Assembly (NCBI RefSeq): GCF_026225065.1
Contig: NZ_JAMFSB010000175.1
Span: 1-35,880 of the forward strand
Origin: Paraburkholderia sp.
GTDB taxonomy: Bacteria > Pseudomonadota > Gammaproteobacteria > Burkholderiales > Burkholderiaceae
Length of the DNA stretch: 35,880 bases
Direction: 5' to 3'
A program made the position numbers and the translations under genes. The notes beneath the pieces were generated by a model. The model was not told where the DNA came from and did not search any database. It was given only the letters and a program-made list of their open reading frames with translations. The number at the start of each line of letters is the position of its first letter. Position 1 is the stretch's first letter. Of the stretch, positions 1 to 7,957 are shown one piece after another.

Positions 1-1
1 C

Positions 2-289
2 TACTCGATGGCTAACAACCTGCTGGTTCTGCGCGACCTGTCGATTACGATCCTGCACCCAAAAGGATCGGGGTATGGGCGGCAGACAGCAGGTGTACAG
101 ATGGATGCGTTCTTCGCCCAGTTGACAGTGCAAGAGTCTATTCAGCTAGATGTGTTGAGGAAATATTGTTACCCAGATGGTTTGCTGCATAACGCCACGG
201 CGAAGGGGCTGCTAAGGGCACTCGCGAAGAAGATGGTTCGTTATCCATATTCGCTCGCGTCGAAGTTCGGCATCCTGCAACACATCTGA
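2..289 (+). CDS. C-terminal part of an unidentified protein (truncated by window edge)
   Basis: The frame is open from the first complete codon and ends at TGA 287-289. An ATG lies at position 8, but only seven bases precede it and they show no ribosome binding site, so this is more likely the tail of a longer gene than a complete 93-aa protein. The tail has a short Gly/Arg-rich stretch, a helix-like middle and a basic C-terminal region (LLRALAKKMVRYPYSL). I do not recognise the family. The next gene starts 24 nt downstream in the same direction, so the two are probably cotranscribed. The methyltransferase and the polysaccharide-type genes that follow suggest a surface-polysaccharide role, but only by association. 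Confidence 0.5.
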   Translation, partial: YSMANNLLVLRDLSITILHPKGSGYGRQTAGVQMDAFFAQLTVQESIQLDVLRKYCYPDGLLHNATAKGLLRALAKKMVRYPYSLASKFGILQHI

Positions 290-313
290 CATAAATAAAA
301 ACAGCGAGGATCA

Positions 314-934
314 ATGAAACAGGTTAACCGCTCACACTATGTCTTTGGCCAATACATGGATAAGAGGCGCTGGAGCAGCGTATGGCATCAACTGGATGAA
401 ATAATCAAGCTCGCTCCAGAACATGTACTCGAGATCGGTCCTGGAACCGGCGTATTCAAAAACACCGCTTCTGTTTTTGGGCTGAAGGTTGAGACCGTCG
501 ATCTAGATCCGGAGCTCATGCCCGACTACGTCGGTTCGGCAACAGCGCTGCCGTTCGCGGATAAGACGTATGACGCCGTCTGCGCCTTCCAGATGCTCGA
601 ACATCTGCCTTATGCGGATGCACTGGACGCGTTTAGAGAGATGGCGCGTGTCACCCGAAAAAATGTCGTGATCAGTCTTCCAGACTCCAAAGCAGTCTGG
701 CCTTATTCCTTCCAGATCCCGAAGGTCGGAACCATCAACTTTTTGCTCCCCAAGCCGTTTTCGGCTCCGCGGGCGCATGAATTCGATGGCGAGCACTATT
801 GGGAAGTCAACAAGCGCGATTATTCGCTGGACAAAATCGTTGGCGACTTCTCGAAGATTTGCGCTCTCAGCAAGACCTATCGCGTGCACGACAATCCGTA
901 TCACCGGTTTTTTATCTTCGACTCGCGGCAGTGA
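314..934 (+). CDS. Class I SAM-dependent methyltransferase (methyltransferase type 11-like)
   Basis: A 206-aa protein with the Rossmann-type SAM-binding core. Motif I is VLEIGPGTGVF near residue 39. An acidic strand end follows (VETVDLDPEL), then a post-motif segment ATALPFADKTYDAVCAFQML, and EHLPY, which resembles the usual motif around 'xxEHxxD/Y'. The rest is consistent with a type 11 methyltransferase of about 200 residues. The start at 314 has a GAGGA ribosome binding site just upstream. There is no signal peptide or membrane segment, so it is cytosolic. The substrate cannot be read from sequence. Next to a glycosyltransferase and a YjbH-like exporter component, it may methylate a sugar or sugar-nucleotide for a surface polysaccharide (inference). 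Confidence 0.85.
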   Translation: MKQVNRSHYVFGQYMDKRRWSSVWHQLDEIIKLAPEHVLEIGPGTGVFKNTASVFGLKVETVDLDPELMPDYVGSATALPFADKTYDAVCAFQMLEHLPYADALDAFREMARVTRKNVVISLPDSKAVWPYSFQIPKVGTINFLLPKPFSAPRAHEFDGEHYWEVNKRDYSLDKIVGDFSKICALSKTYRVHDNPYHRFFIFDSRQ

Positions 935-1011
935 TCCTCGAGTGAGGTAGCGATGGGCCGAGCCCGGCCTGGAAACCGCGTTGGCGCGGCCCCGGCTAGG
1001 CTTGAACTGGA

Positions 1012-1932
1012 TCAGATCTCTACACCAGCGAGGGACTGCGCGGCCAGTTGCACGTCAAGAAGCTCCAGCAATGCGCTGGACCGCGGACCGAACTTTCGCG
1101 CAAAAAACGCAGGCCGTTGCGGACCATAACCGTCTTCGCGAACGAACCCCCGCACCAGATCTTCGAGATGTATCCCGGTCAGTTCCGCTGGATAGGGCGG
1201 AGCAGCTTTGTCCCAGTCCGTGTAGTGCAGATTGGGGCGGCAGTTCTTGTCCAGGCCGCACTGGCGCAAGATGGTCTGGAAGAAAAACTCGTCAGCAAAG
1301 CTGGTGCGTGCGCAATAGCGGACAAAATCCGGTCGCTGATCGATGAAGTTCAGGATCGCCACGATGGTGCCTTTCTTCAGTGCGAACCAGGACGAACCTG
1401 CCAGAAAGTCGGGCTCTTCGAAGCCCCATGGCAGTTTGCGGCGCGCTCCAACAAGCCGGTTCACCAGTCGGAAGAAGAGATTGGCGTAGCGGCTCATCGA
1501 GGCACCAAGTCCTGTATTGCGTCCGCCGCCTCGTTCGAGATACGGAATCACCACGCGATCGATCGATTTTCCCAGGCGCCCGAACTCGGTCAGGTTGATG
1601 CAGTCTTGCTGATGTTTCGACAAAAACGCCGACAGCTCAGCAATCGGCCTAAGTGGGTAGTCGGCACCGCTAAGGAGAATGAAGTAGTCGTGCGCTTCGC
1701 ACTTTGCAGCGGTGCGCATCAGTTCCAGGGTCGCCTCTACCTGTGAGAAGCCTGCCCATTGCACATCAAATCTTTTAGCGGTTAGCACCGCATCGTTGCG
1801 CAGGTGCGGAAGTGTTGCCACTTTAGCGTCAACGTGCAAATAGCAAGTGGAGTCGCGAGTTTTTAGTGTGCCTAACAGTCGATCGAGGTGAGCGAACTGG
1901 TGGTGCGCGACGATCATGAAAGCGATGTTCAA
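1012..1932 (-). CDS. Core-2/I-branching-type glycosyltransferase (GT14-like)
   Basis: A 306-aa protein beginning with a strand typical of the family (IAFMIVAHHQFAHLDRLL). It is followed by CYLHVDAK, a glutamine-tryptophan segment (VQWAGFSQVEATL), FILLSGADYPLRP, and FLAGSSWFALKK. This order (HVDxK, then W...S..EA, then LSGxDxPL, then GSQWWxL-like) matches the core-2/I-branching N-acetylglucosaminyltransferase superfamily (CAZy GT14), which in bacteria includes exopolysaccharide glycosyltransferases. The best start is TTG at 1930-1932: AAAGG lies 7 nt upstream, and the first beta strand needs the residues before the internal ATG at 1917. It is transcribed opposite to its neighbours, as a single gene. 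Donor and acceptor sugars are unknown. Confidence 0.8.
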   Translation of the reverse strand: MNIAFMIVAHHQFAHLDRLLGTLKTRDSTCYLHVDAKVATLPHLRNDAVLTAKRFDVQWAGFSQVEATLELMRTAAKCEAHDYFILLSGADYPLRPIAELSAFLSKHQQDCINLTEFGRLGKSIDRVVIPYLERGGGRNTGLGASMSRYANLFFRLVNRLVGARRKLPWGFEEPDFLAGSSWFALKKGTIVAILNFIDQRPDFVRYCARTSFADEFFFQTILRQCGLDKNCRPNLHYTDWDKAAPPYPAELTGIHLEDLVRGFVREDGYGPQRPAFFARKFGPRSSALLELLDVQLAAQSLAGVEI

Positions 1933-2110
1933 CGTTTAGCCTTTCTGAAAAGAGGCAATGGTAGTTGCGGTGGTAGCGGCGGCCGCCAGATTTCGAGCCG
2001 GTGAACGGGTTCAGCGAGATCTATGCCAACGACGTTGGCGACGGTTAGGACAACATCATCGACAGCGGATCGCGCGCGAGGTCATTGGAAGCATCCACGG
2101 CGTGAGCCAT

Positions 2111-2143
2111 GTTCCCTGCGTGTTACCGCCCGTAACGGGGAAC
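2111..2143. repeat. Nested inverted repeat upstream of the YjbH-like gene
   Basis: Outer arms GTTCCC (2111-2116) and GGGAAC (2138-2143) enclose inner arms GTTAC (2122-2126) and GTAAC (2132-2136) with the five-base centre CGCCC. The unpaired lengths between the arms are unequal (5 and 1 nt). No T-run follows on either strand, so an operator is as likely as an RNA hairpin. Confidence 0.45.
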
Positions 2144-2342
2144 GTTACGTAATGCGCGGCCCATTTCGACCTCACCCGCATCGCCACACAGCGTCTAAAG
2201 ATCCACCTCTTTCCTCAGGACATAGCACTGACGCGCGTCAGTCCGCAAAACGGCGTTCGCTATCGCCTTTGCAATTTTTGGCACATTAGTTGCTCTCGAA
2301 TGACGCGGTGCACAAGTACCACTAATAAAAACAGGAACGGCA

Positions 2343-2429
2343 ATGGACGACCTCTTGAAGGCGCGGCTTGGCAACGGGGAAGTGAGTGAGGGCGATACGC
2401 CCTCTTGCAAGACGCCAGGCGAGGGGTAA
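2343..2429 (+). CDS. Possible 28-aa leader/small ORF before the YjbH-like gene
   Basis: ATG at 2343 is preceded by AGGA (2333-2336) at a spacing of 6 nt and by an A-rich stretch, a better initiation context than most chance ORFs here. It encodes 28 residues beginning MDDLLKARLGNG and ends at TAA 2427-2429, about 100 nt before the YjbH-like start. It has no signal peptide or hydrophobic segment. It could be a leader peptide, a small protein or chance. There is no homology support. Confidence 0.25.
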   Translation: MDDLLKARLGNGEVSEGDTPSCKTPGEG

Positions 2430-2532
2430 GCGCCAGCGTTGATTGCGTTGATGCTCGCCATGTCGACCGGGGTTTCATGACGACGCGGGCTGTCTGCCAT
2501 TTCGCCACCGTTCTATTCATAGAAAAGCGCCC

Positions 2533-4968
2533 ATGAGCGCCACGACTAAAATCATGCTTAAACGATTGTGCGCTCTACCAGCGGCGACTCGGGGGCCGAA
2601 AACCATTGCGCTTGGCGCGGCATTGGCGTTTTCGACAGCGGCCTGGTCGGCAGACCCGGCTCTCAACGCATTCGGCCAAAGCGGCGGACTGGTGATTCCA
2701 TACGGTTTCGTCTTGCCTACCGGCACCGTCGAAGCTCAATACAACAACTATATCGACCCGCGCTACGGAAATGTGGCGACGGGAAGTCAGGTCTACTGGG
2801 GCGGCGTCGGGCTATTGCCTTATGTCGAAGTCTCTGGTGGCCTTGCGAATTATCCGGGGGATGTGCACGCGCCGTTTTCTGGCGCCGATCATTTCGTTCT
2901 ACGGCATCTGATGGGCGATCTGAAAGTGGAAGTGCCCCAGTTCTTCCAGTATCAGCCGGCCATTGCGTTTGGCATGACGGACATTGGCGGCCAGACGCAT
3001 TTTTTCCGCTCGAAATACGGAGTCGTTTCTCAGGAACTTGGCCCGGCTACGTTCACACTCGGCTATGGTCAGGGTGACCGCCTCGATGGCGTGTTCGGCG
3101 GCGCGGAACTGTCGGTGTGGCACACGGGACTCTCGCTGCTTGCCGAAGACGACTCGAAGACACCGTATGCCGGCGTCCGCTATCACTCGCCGGAGATACG
3201 CTGGCTCGCAGATGCGAGCATCGTCGGTACGGTCATGCGTTCGATGCGGAGTACTGATGGTGTAACGCCCAGAACCTCGGTATCGATCGCTATCCAGATT
3301 CCGCTGGGTAAGCGTTTTGACGCACCGCGCTGCCACAGCGGTTTGTGTGACGAGTCGACGGCCGCTCCGATCGATACCAACGCCGACGCCGACATCGCTC
3401 CCGCAGATGTCCCTCGCACCAGAATGCTTACCGGCCTGCCACCGATTCTGGCCTCGACGACCCCGACCAGTCCCCTCGACACAACGCCGATCAACTATGT
3501 ACCTGAACTCGCATCGCCGTCGCTCCTCGTTGCTGAGAACGTAGCGGCGGCCGGGACGACGGCTTCGCCCAGCTTGCCCGAGGCGCTTGATGCGAATGGG
3601 CTGGACACGATCAAACAGCGGCTGATCGAAGCAGGACTTGAGCGCGTACGTGTCGGGGTCGCCGGACGAGACCTGATCGTCGAGTATGAAAATCACCGTT
3701 ACAACCAGAACGAGGCCGATGCGCTCGGGATTGTCCTCGGTGTCGCCAGCTCCAGCGCGCCGCGCGACATCCAGCGCGTTCGAGCCATCATCAAGAAGGC
3801 GGACCAACCGCTGGGCGAGGTGAGTGTCGACCGGGACGCCTATGTCCGGTTTATGGCCGGTGGTGCAGCGTCTGCCGCGGGGGCGACGCTTACGATGAGC
3901 ATGCGCCCAACCTACAACTCGAGCGCCGTGGCGTGGTCTGGCAACGAGAGTTCGCACGGTCTGAGTCGCATTCAGATCTTGCCCGTGACGCGATATCTGT
4001 ACGGCACCGAGTACGGCAATTTCGATTATTCGGTCGGGGCCAACGTGCAAGGGTTCGTTCCTCTCTGGCGAGGTGCTGAGCTGTACGCGAGCGTCATTGC
4101 GCCACTCTTCAACAGCGAGAACCTGGATAACGGGCATGTCTATAGCGATTACCGCCTGCGCGGCGGTCTCGCATCGGCAGCTTTGGCTCAAAGCTTCTGG
4201 ATAGTGCCGGGTGTGTTCAACGTGGCGGCGATCGGGAAGTTTGATTTCGACTACGTGGGTGTGGAGAACGAAACAACGGCGTTTGTACCTGGTCGCCCGG
4301 ATGTCGTTCGTTTGCTGTTGGCGGGCCTGCACCACGAACCTGGCGACGACACCGTTCCGACCGAGAAGAATGCGGTGCTGACTTATCGCTGGGTCGAGCC
4401 GGACTGGAACGTCTGGGTCGAGGCGGGCGTTGCGCGCTATGTGGGTGGCGACAAGGGGCCGTTGGTGACGTTCACGCGCTGGTTCGATGACGTCTCGTTC
4501 AGTGTCCACGCAGAACATAGCGGCCTTGGCAGCTTTGTTGGCGCCACGGTGAGTTTCCCGCTGACTCCGCGTCAAGGCATGAAGCCTGGCATCACGCAGT
4601 TGTATGGCGACGAGAGTTTTGGGCTCGACTTCCGCACGCGTGTGGGTTCCACCAATTATCTGCCAGGCAATGCGGCCGAGAACGTCACGTTCGCTTACGG
4701 CGCGCAACAGTATCTGTTGAATCAAGGCCGCTTTAGCGGCGAGTACTTCTCGACGCAGCTTTACCGCATGCGTGACGCCTATTTGCGTTACGCGAAACCC
4801 GCTGGCGGGGTACACGACCAAGGCGGGTCAATCTCGGCTGCGAGCGTGTCAAAGACGGCGCGCTCACGGTGCCTTGCGGGCGTGGCTAACGAGCCTCGAC
4901 ACGAAACAGCAGACCAAGAACCTGGTTCTGTCAATTGTGCATTACCTTTTCCTGGAGAAAATGAATGA
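2533..4968 (+). CDS. YjbH-like (DUF940) outer-membrane protein for exopolysaccharide export
   Basis: An 811-aa protein. The first ~40 residues form a signal peptide with a basic start and a hydrophobic core ending in STAAWSADPAL. The N-terminal module (about 40-285) has YjbH-family hallmarks: GQSGGLVIPYGFVLPTGT, a GGVGLLPYVEVSGGL strand, and DRLDGVFGGAELSVWH. A Pro/Thr/Ala-rich linker follows (about 290-355), then a compact soluble segment (DTIKQRLIEAGLERVRV, about 360-420), then a second strand-rich module (about 430-770) that looks like another barrel. E. coli YjbH is roughly 700 aa, and the family is proposed to form outer-membrane barrels aiding polysaccharide secretion. The last ~50 residues are low in strand pattern and lack a terminal aromatic residue. 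The stop overlaps the start of the next gene by 4 nt, implying coupled translation. A weak AGAAAAG precedes ATG 2533; ATG 2554 is an alternative. Confidence 0.75.
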   Translation: MSATTKIMLKRLCALPAATRGPKTIALGAALAFSTAAWSADPALNAFGQSGGLVIPYGFVLPTGTVEAQYNNYIDPRYGNVATGSQVYWGGVGLLPYVEVSGGLANYPGDVHAPFSGADHFVLRHLMGDLKVEVPQFFQYQPAIAFGMTDIGGQTHFFRSKYGVVSQELGPATFTLGYGQGDRLDGVFGGAELSVWHTGLSLLAEDDSKTPYAGVRYHSPEIRWLADASIVGTVMRSMRSTDGVTPRTSVSIAIQIPLGKRFDAPRCHSGLCDESTAAPIDTNADADIAPADVPRTRMLTGLPPILASTTPTSPLDTTPINYVPELASPSLLVAENVAAAGTTASPSLPEALDANGLDTIKQRLIEAGLERVRVGVAGRDLIVEYENHRYNQNEADALGIVLGVASSSAPRDIQRVRAIIKKADQPLGEVSVDRDAYVRFMAGGAASAAGATLTMSMRPTYNSSAVAWSGNESSHGLSRIQILPVTRYLYGTEYGNFDYSVGANVQGFVPLWRGAELYASVIAPLFNSENLDNGHVYSDYRLRGGLASAALAQSFWIVPGVFNVAAIGKFDFDYVGVENETTAFVPGRPDVVRLLLAGLHHEPGDDTVPTEKNAVLTYRWVEPDWNVWVEAGVARYVGGDKGPLVTFTRWFDDVSFSVHAEHSGLGSFVGATVSFPLTPRQGMKPGITQLYGDESFGLDFRTRVGSTNYLPGNAAENVTFAYGAQQYLLNQGRFSGEYFSTQLYRMRDAYLRYAKPAGGVHDQGGSISAASVSKTARSRCLAGVANEPRHETADQEPGSVNCALPFPGENE

Positions 4969-5681
4969 AACTTCTTAACGCCTCAATGCGGCGCACGCTG
5001 CAATTCGGGTCTGTAGCTTTCCTAACCAGTACGATTGTGGCGTGCGGTGGCGGTGGCTCAAGCGGAAACCCACCGTTTGGCACGGTTGGTGGGACGGCAG
5101 CGATTGGCGCAGCGTTGGCTAATGCAACGGTCAAGCTGACCTGCAAGAACGGTTCGGGAAACACCACAACCGACGCGAACGGTGCGTATTCCGCGACGTT
5201 CAGCTTTGACGGACCTTGCGCGATTACCGCAACTAGCGGCGCGGTGACGGTTGACTCGTTTGCTTCGGGGGCCGGGACATTCAACGTGACACCGTTGACC
5301 GAATTGCTCCTCGACTACATCGCTGCGGAGCAGGGCACGACGTTGCCGGCGTTACTCGCCGGTATCACGAGCAATTCTTCGTATCAGGGTGCGTTGACCA
5401 ACAGCGCTTTGATCGCCAGCGCGGAAACTGCGGTTGTACAGATACTTGAGCAGACGTATGGCATTTCGCTCTCGACTACCTCGTTTTTGACGGCGTCGTT
5501 CACACCGGGTCAGCCGGGTATCGACTCGGAGCTCGATGCTTTGCAGGCCGCAGGTGCTATCAATAGCGACGGGTCGCCGTCCGCCACCCTGCTCGCGACG
5601 GTGACGGCGGCAGGCGCAGCAGTGGGTAAAGGTGCTAGCGGCGGTACGACGCCGACGGGTGGAACCGGAAGCAGTACCTAA
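4965..5681 (+). CDS. Lipoprotein with carboxypeptidase-regulatory-like fold
   Basis: A 238-aa protein. The signal peptide ends in a lipobox (TIVAC), and the cysteine is followed by a Gly/Ser-rich spacer (GGGGSSG). The next segment (GTAAIGAALANATVKLTC, then TTTDANGAYSATF) has the 'A.V.l....g...tttDanG.y....' pattern of carboxypeptidase-regulatory-like beta-sandwich domains (about residues 40-100). The rest is Ala/Thr-rich with a predicted helical part (LTELLLDYIAAEQGT) and a Gly/Thr-rich tail. The start is ATG 4965, with GGAG 7 nt upstream. It overlaps the YjbH-like stop by 4 nt, so the two proteins are probably made together. A lipoprotein next to a YjbH-like gene parallels the E. coli yjbEFGH arrangement, although this is not recognisably YjbF. 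Confidence 0.75.
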   Translation: MKLLNASMRRTLQFGSVAFLTSTIVACGGGGSSGNPPFGTVGGTAAIGAALANATVKLTCKNGSGNTTTDANGAYSATFSFDGPCAITATSGAVTVDSFASGAGTFNVTPLTELLLDYIAAEQGTTLPALLAGITSNSSYQGALTNSALIASAETAVVQILEQTYGISLSTTSFLTASFTPGQPGIDSELDALQAAGAINSDGSPSATLLATVTAAGAAVGKGASGGTTPTGGTGSST

Positions 5682-5694
5682 GCGCGAGGCCACA

Positions 5695-5719
5695 CCGCCG
5701 CCACGCTAACGTGCGGCGG
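5695..5719. terminator. Hairpin after the lipoprotein gene
   Basis: Arms CCGCCGCCACG (5695-5705) and CGTGCGGCGG (5710-5719) pair over 10 bp with one bulged C and a CTAA loop. The hairpin begins 14 nt after the lipoprotein stop codon. No T-run follows, so it may attenuate or stabilise the 3' end rather than terminate transcription fully. Confidence 0.45.
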
Positions 5720-5771
5720 CCGCATCGACATCTTCAGCAAGCTAATCGTCCTTCAGGAGTTCGACTGGCCG

Positions 5772-6236
5772 ATGGATACCATTCTTGTGATCTGCACAGC
5801 AAATGTCTGCTGTGGCCCGATGGCGCAGGGGCTGCTCACCCGCGCGCTGCCCCGTACCCGGGTGCTGTCCGGAGGGTTGTTTGTCGTGGAGGGAGCGCCG
5901 CCGAACGGCGAGGCCGTGGATTTGATGGATTCCGAGGGCCTCGATATTCGACATCACCGTGCTCACGCTGTTACCCCGTGGATGATCGATGCGGCGACCT
6001 TCATTCTCGTGATGACCTCGCGGCAGAAACTCACGATTGAGCGCCGTTTTCCACCAGCGCATGGCAAGACCTTTCGTTTGTTGGAGGAAGGCGATGTGCC
6101 GGAACCTTGCGTGAACGGTCGTGCTCATCACGCCGCGGCGCTGCTCGACATCCGGGAGGGAGCGGAGCGTTGGGCGTGGCATATGTCGAGGTTGAGGATG
6201 GAAGCGGCTTATCTGGAGGCGACCTATGACGTATGA
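5772..6236 (+). CDS. Low-molecular-weight protein tyrosine phosphatase homologue lacking catalytic residues
   Basis: A 154-aa protein, the usual length for the family (Wzb, Etp, BceD), which normally dephosphorylates the tyrosine autokinase of exopolysaccharide export. The N-terminal P-loop should read C-x-G-N-x-C-R-S-P. Here residues 8-16 are CTANVCCGP: nucleophile Cys8 is kept, but the phosphate-binding Arg is Cys14 and the following Ser is Gly15. The general-acid DP(Y/F) motif near the C-terminus reads VPEPC (Glu111, Cys113). The fold otherwise persists: LSGGLFV, then HHRAHAVTPWMIDAATFILVM in the place of the 'hRar.lt......aDlIl.M' region. AGGAG lies about 12 nt upstream of ATG 5772. The frame is intact, so this may be a pseudoenzyme or an early pseudogene. 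No tyrosine kinase is in the window. Confidence 0.85.
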   Translation: MDTILVICTANVCCGPMAQGLLTRALPRTRVLSGGLFVVEGAPPNGEAVDLMDSEGLDIRHHRAHAVTPWMIDAATFILVMTSRQKLTIERRFPPAHGKTFRLLEEGDVPEPCVNGRAHHAAALLDIREGAERWAWHMSRLRMEAAYLEATYDV

Positions 6237-6301
6237 AGATTTGCGAATGAGGATCGCTTGAGACAAAACCGCGTTCCCCAATATGTTCTTCTGAAAATGA
6301 A

Positions 6302-6335
6302 AACGGCCCGGTTGGCGTTAGCCAATCGGGCCGTT
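6302..6335 (-). terminator. Strong intrinsic terminator for the GntP permease gene
   Basis: Arms AACGGCCCG (6302-6310) and CGGGCCGTT (6327-6335) continue inward through a G-T wobble and TTGGC/GCCAA to a GTTA loop, about 15 bp in all. Read on the minus strand the stem is followed by a T-rich run (TTTTCATTTTC). It lies about 50 nt past the permease stop codon. The plus side lacks a T-run. Confidence 0.8.
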
Positions 6336-6384
6336 GCGATCAGGCTGGCCGGCGGGAGGTGCCGGCGTCAGCTTTGCCTTCTAC

Positions 6385-7785
6385 TCAAACCAGCCCCGTG
6401 GTGTAGTACACCGCGATCACAAAGAACACGGCCAGGGTCTTGATGATCGTCACCGCGAAAATCTCGCGGTACGACTCACGGTGCGTCAACCCCGTCACGG
6501 CCAGCAGCGTAATCACCGCGCCGTTGTGCGGCAGCGTATCCATCCCGCCGCTCGCCATCGCCACCACCCGGTGCAGCACTTCCATCGGGATATGCGCCGC
6601 GTTGGCCGCGCTGATGAACGTATCCGACATGGCGGCGAGCGCGATACTCATGCCGCCCGATGCCGAACCGGTAATCCCCGCGAGCGAGCTGACCGACACC
6701 GCGGCATTGACGAGCGGGTTCGGAATGCTCTTGAGCACATCGCTTACGACCAGAAAGCCGGGCAACGCTGCGATCACGCCGCCAAAGCCATATTCCGACG
6801 CCGTGTTGAGCGAGGCCAGCAACGCACCCGCAACGGCTGCTTTGGTGCCGGAGGCGAAGCGCTCGCGCATGCGGGGAAACGCGGTCAGCATGACCATCAC
6901 GATGCCGAGCAGCAACGCGCCTTCCACAGCCCAGATTCCGACGACGGCCTTGATCGATGTCGTCACAGGCGCATGAATCCCGGGCAGTACTTCCGGCGCA
7001 ATCGTGTACGACGCGCCGTACCAGTCCGGGATCAGCTTGGTGAGCGCGAAGTTCGCCACACCCACCAGCACAAGCGGCGCAACGGCCAGCAGCGGATTTG
7101 GCAGCTGTTTCGATTCGACGCGCTCCGGCTCATTGACGAGCGACGTGCCATAGCCCTCGCCCTTCGCCATCGCCGCACGCCGGCGCCATTCCAGATAGGT
7201 CAACCCGACGACGATGATGAACACCGAGCCAATCGTACCGAGCACCGGGGCCGCCCACGAGGTCGTCTTGAAGAAGGTGGTCGGGATGATGTTCTGGATT
7301 TGCGGCGTGCCTGGCAGCGAATCCATCGTGAAGGAGAATGCGCCCAGTGCGATCGCACCTGGCATCAGGCGCTTCGGAATATTGCTTTGGCGATAGAGTT
7401 CGGCCGCGAACGGGTACACCGCGAACACGACGACGAACAGCGAGACGCCGCCGTAGGTGAGCAGTGCGCAGACCGCGACGATCACCGCATTGGCGCGCGA
7501 GCGGCCGATATAGCGGATCGCAGCGGCGACGATCGATTCGGAGAAGCCCGACAGCTCGATGACTTTGCCGAACACGGCGCCGAGCATGAATACCGGGAAG
7601 TACAGCTTCACGAAGCCGACCATCTTGTCCATGAAGATGCCGGAGAACACCGGCGCGACCGCCGACGGATCGGTCAGCAGGACGGCGCCCAGGGCGGCGA
7701 TTGGCGCGACGAGAATCACGCTGTAGCCGCGATATGCGGCAAGCATCAGGAACGCCAGGGCGGCGAGGACGATGACAAAGGACAT
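6385..7785 (-). CDS. GntP-family permease (gluconate/organic-acid:H+ symporter type)
   Basis: A 466-aa polytopic membrane protein with about 12 hydrophobic segments, close to the usual 440-470 aa of GntP permeases. Family-like stretches are the N-terminal FVIVLAALAFLMLAAYRGYS, FMLGAVFGKVIELSG, a long segment ending LLTYGGVSLFVVVFAVYPFA, GAFSFTMDSLPGTPQIQN, and ITGSASGGMSIALAAMSD. The TMD/PGTPQ and GSASGG segments are characteristic of GntP/DsdX-type transporters. Substrates of the family include gluconate, other sugar acids, D-serine and small carboxylates; no enzyme gene next door narrows it down. It is monocistronic, with a clear terminator downstream and a divergent gene upstream. Confidence 0.85.
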   Translation of the reverse strand: MSFVIVLAALAFLMLAAYRGYSVILVAPIAALGAVLLTDPSAVAPVFSGIFMDKMVGFVKLYFPVFMLGAVFGKVIELSGFSESIVAAAIRYIGRSRANAVIVAVCALLTYGGVSLFVVVFAVYPFAAELYRQSNIPKRLMPGAIALGAFSFTMDSLPGTPQIQNIIPTTFFKTTSWAAPVLGTIGSVFIIVVGLTYLEWRRRAAMAKGEGYGTSLVNEPERVESKQLPNPLLAVAPLVLVGVANFALTKLIPDWYGASYTIAPEVLPGIHAPVTTSIKAVVGIWAVEGALLLGIVMVMLTAFPRMRERFASGTKAAVAGALLASLNTASEYGFGGVIAALPGFLVVSDVLKSIPNPLVNAAVSVSSLAGITGSASGGMSIALAAMSDTFISAANAAHIPMEVLHRVVAMASGGMDTLPHNGAVITLLAVTGLTHRESYREIFAVTIIKTLAVFFVIAVYYTTGLV

Positions 7786-7957
7786 TGAGTCTCCGAAAGC
7801 TGGGTTGTTCTACTTGTACCGATGCGACCGATTGTACCGAATGGTTTCTATGGAGGACCAGGACGCGTGACTTCTCTTGTGTCCGCGCGCGCGGCCCGGC
7901 AACATGCGGGAATTGCGCAATGAAAGCGCTAGTACGATCGGAGCAGTCGGAGGTGCG

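Larger units (their letters stand above)
1933..2532. other. 600-nt intergenic region between divergent genes
   Basis: The ORFs crossing this stretch on either strand have no recognisable domains and look like chance frames. It should carry the promoters of the minus-strand glycosyltransferase and of the YjbH-like gene. Two things stand out and are listed separately: a nested inverted repeat at 2111-2143 and a short ORF with a good ribosome binding site at 2343-2429. I could not place a convincing -35/-10 pair. Confidence 0.5.

Noticed and set aside
1958..2289. Short ORFs in the 1933-2532 gap
   Set aside because: No ribosome binding sites, no motifs and composition unlike coding sequence. Only the ORF at 2343 has a good initiation context.
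2899..4821. Long minus-strand open frame (about 640 codons) opposite the YjbH-like gene
   Set aside because: No recognisable domain, Arg/His-rich composition typical of the antisense of a high-GC gene, and the plus strand encodes a clear signal peptide and family motifs.
4800..4968. Possible frameshift near the end of the YjbH-like gene
   Set aside because: Another frame reads VNLGCERVKDGALTVPCGRG before a stop and looks protein-like. The longer frame ends in a neat 4-nt overlap with the next start, so I kept it as a normal C-terminus, with reduced certainty for the last ~50 residues.
6334..7788. Long plus-strand open frame (about 484 codons) opposite the GntP permease
   Set aside because: Extremely Arg/His/Asp-rich and without domains. 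The minus strand gives a normal polytopic permease with a matching terminator.
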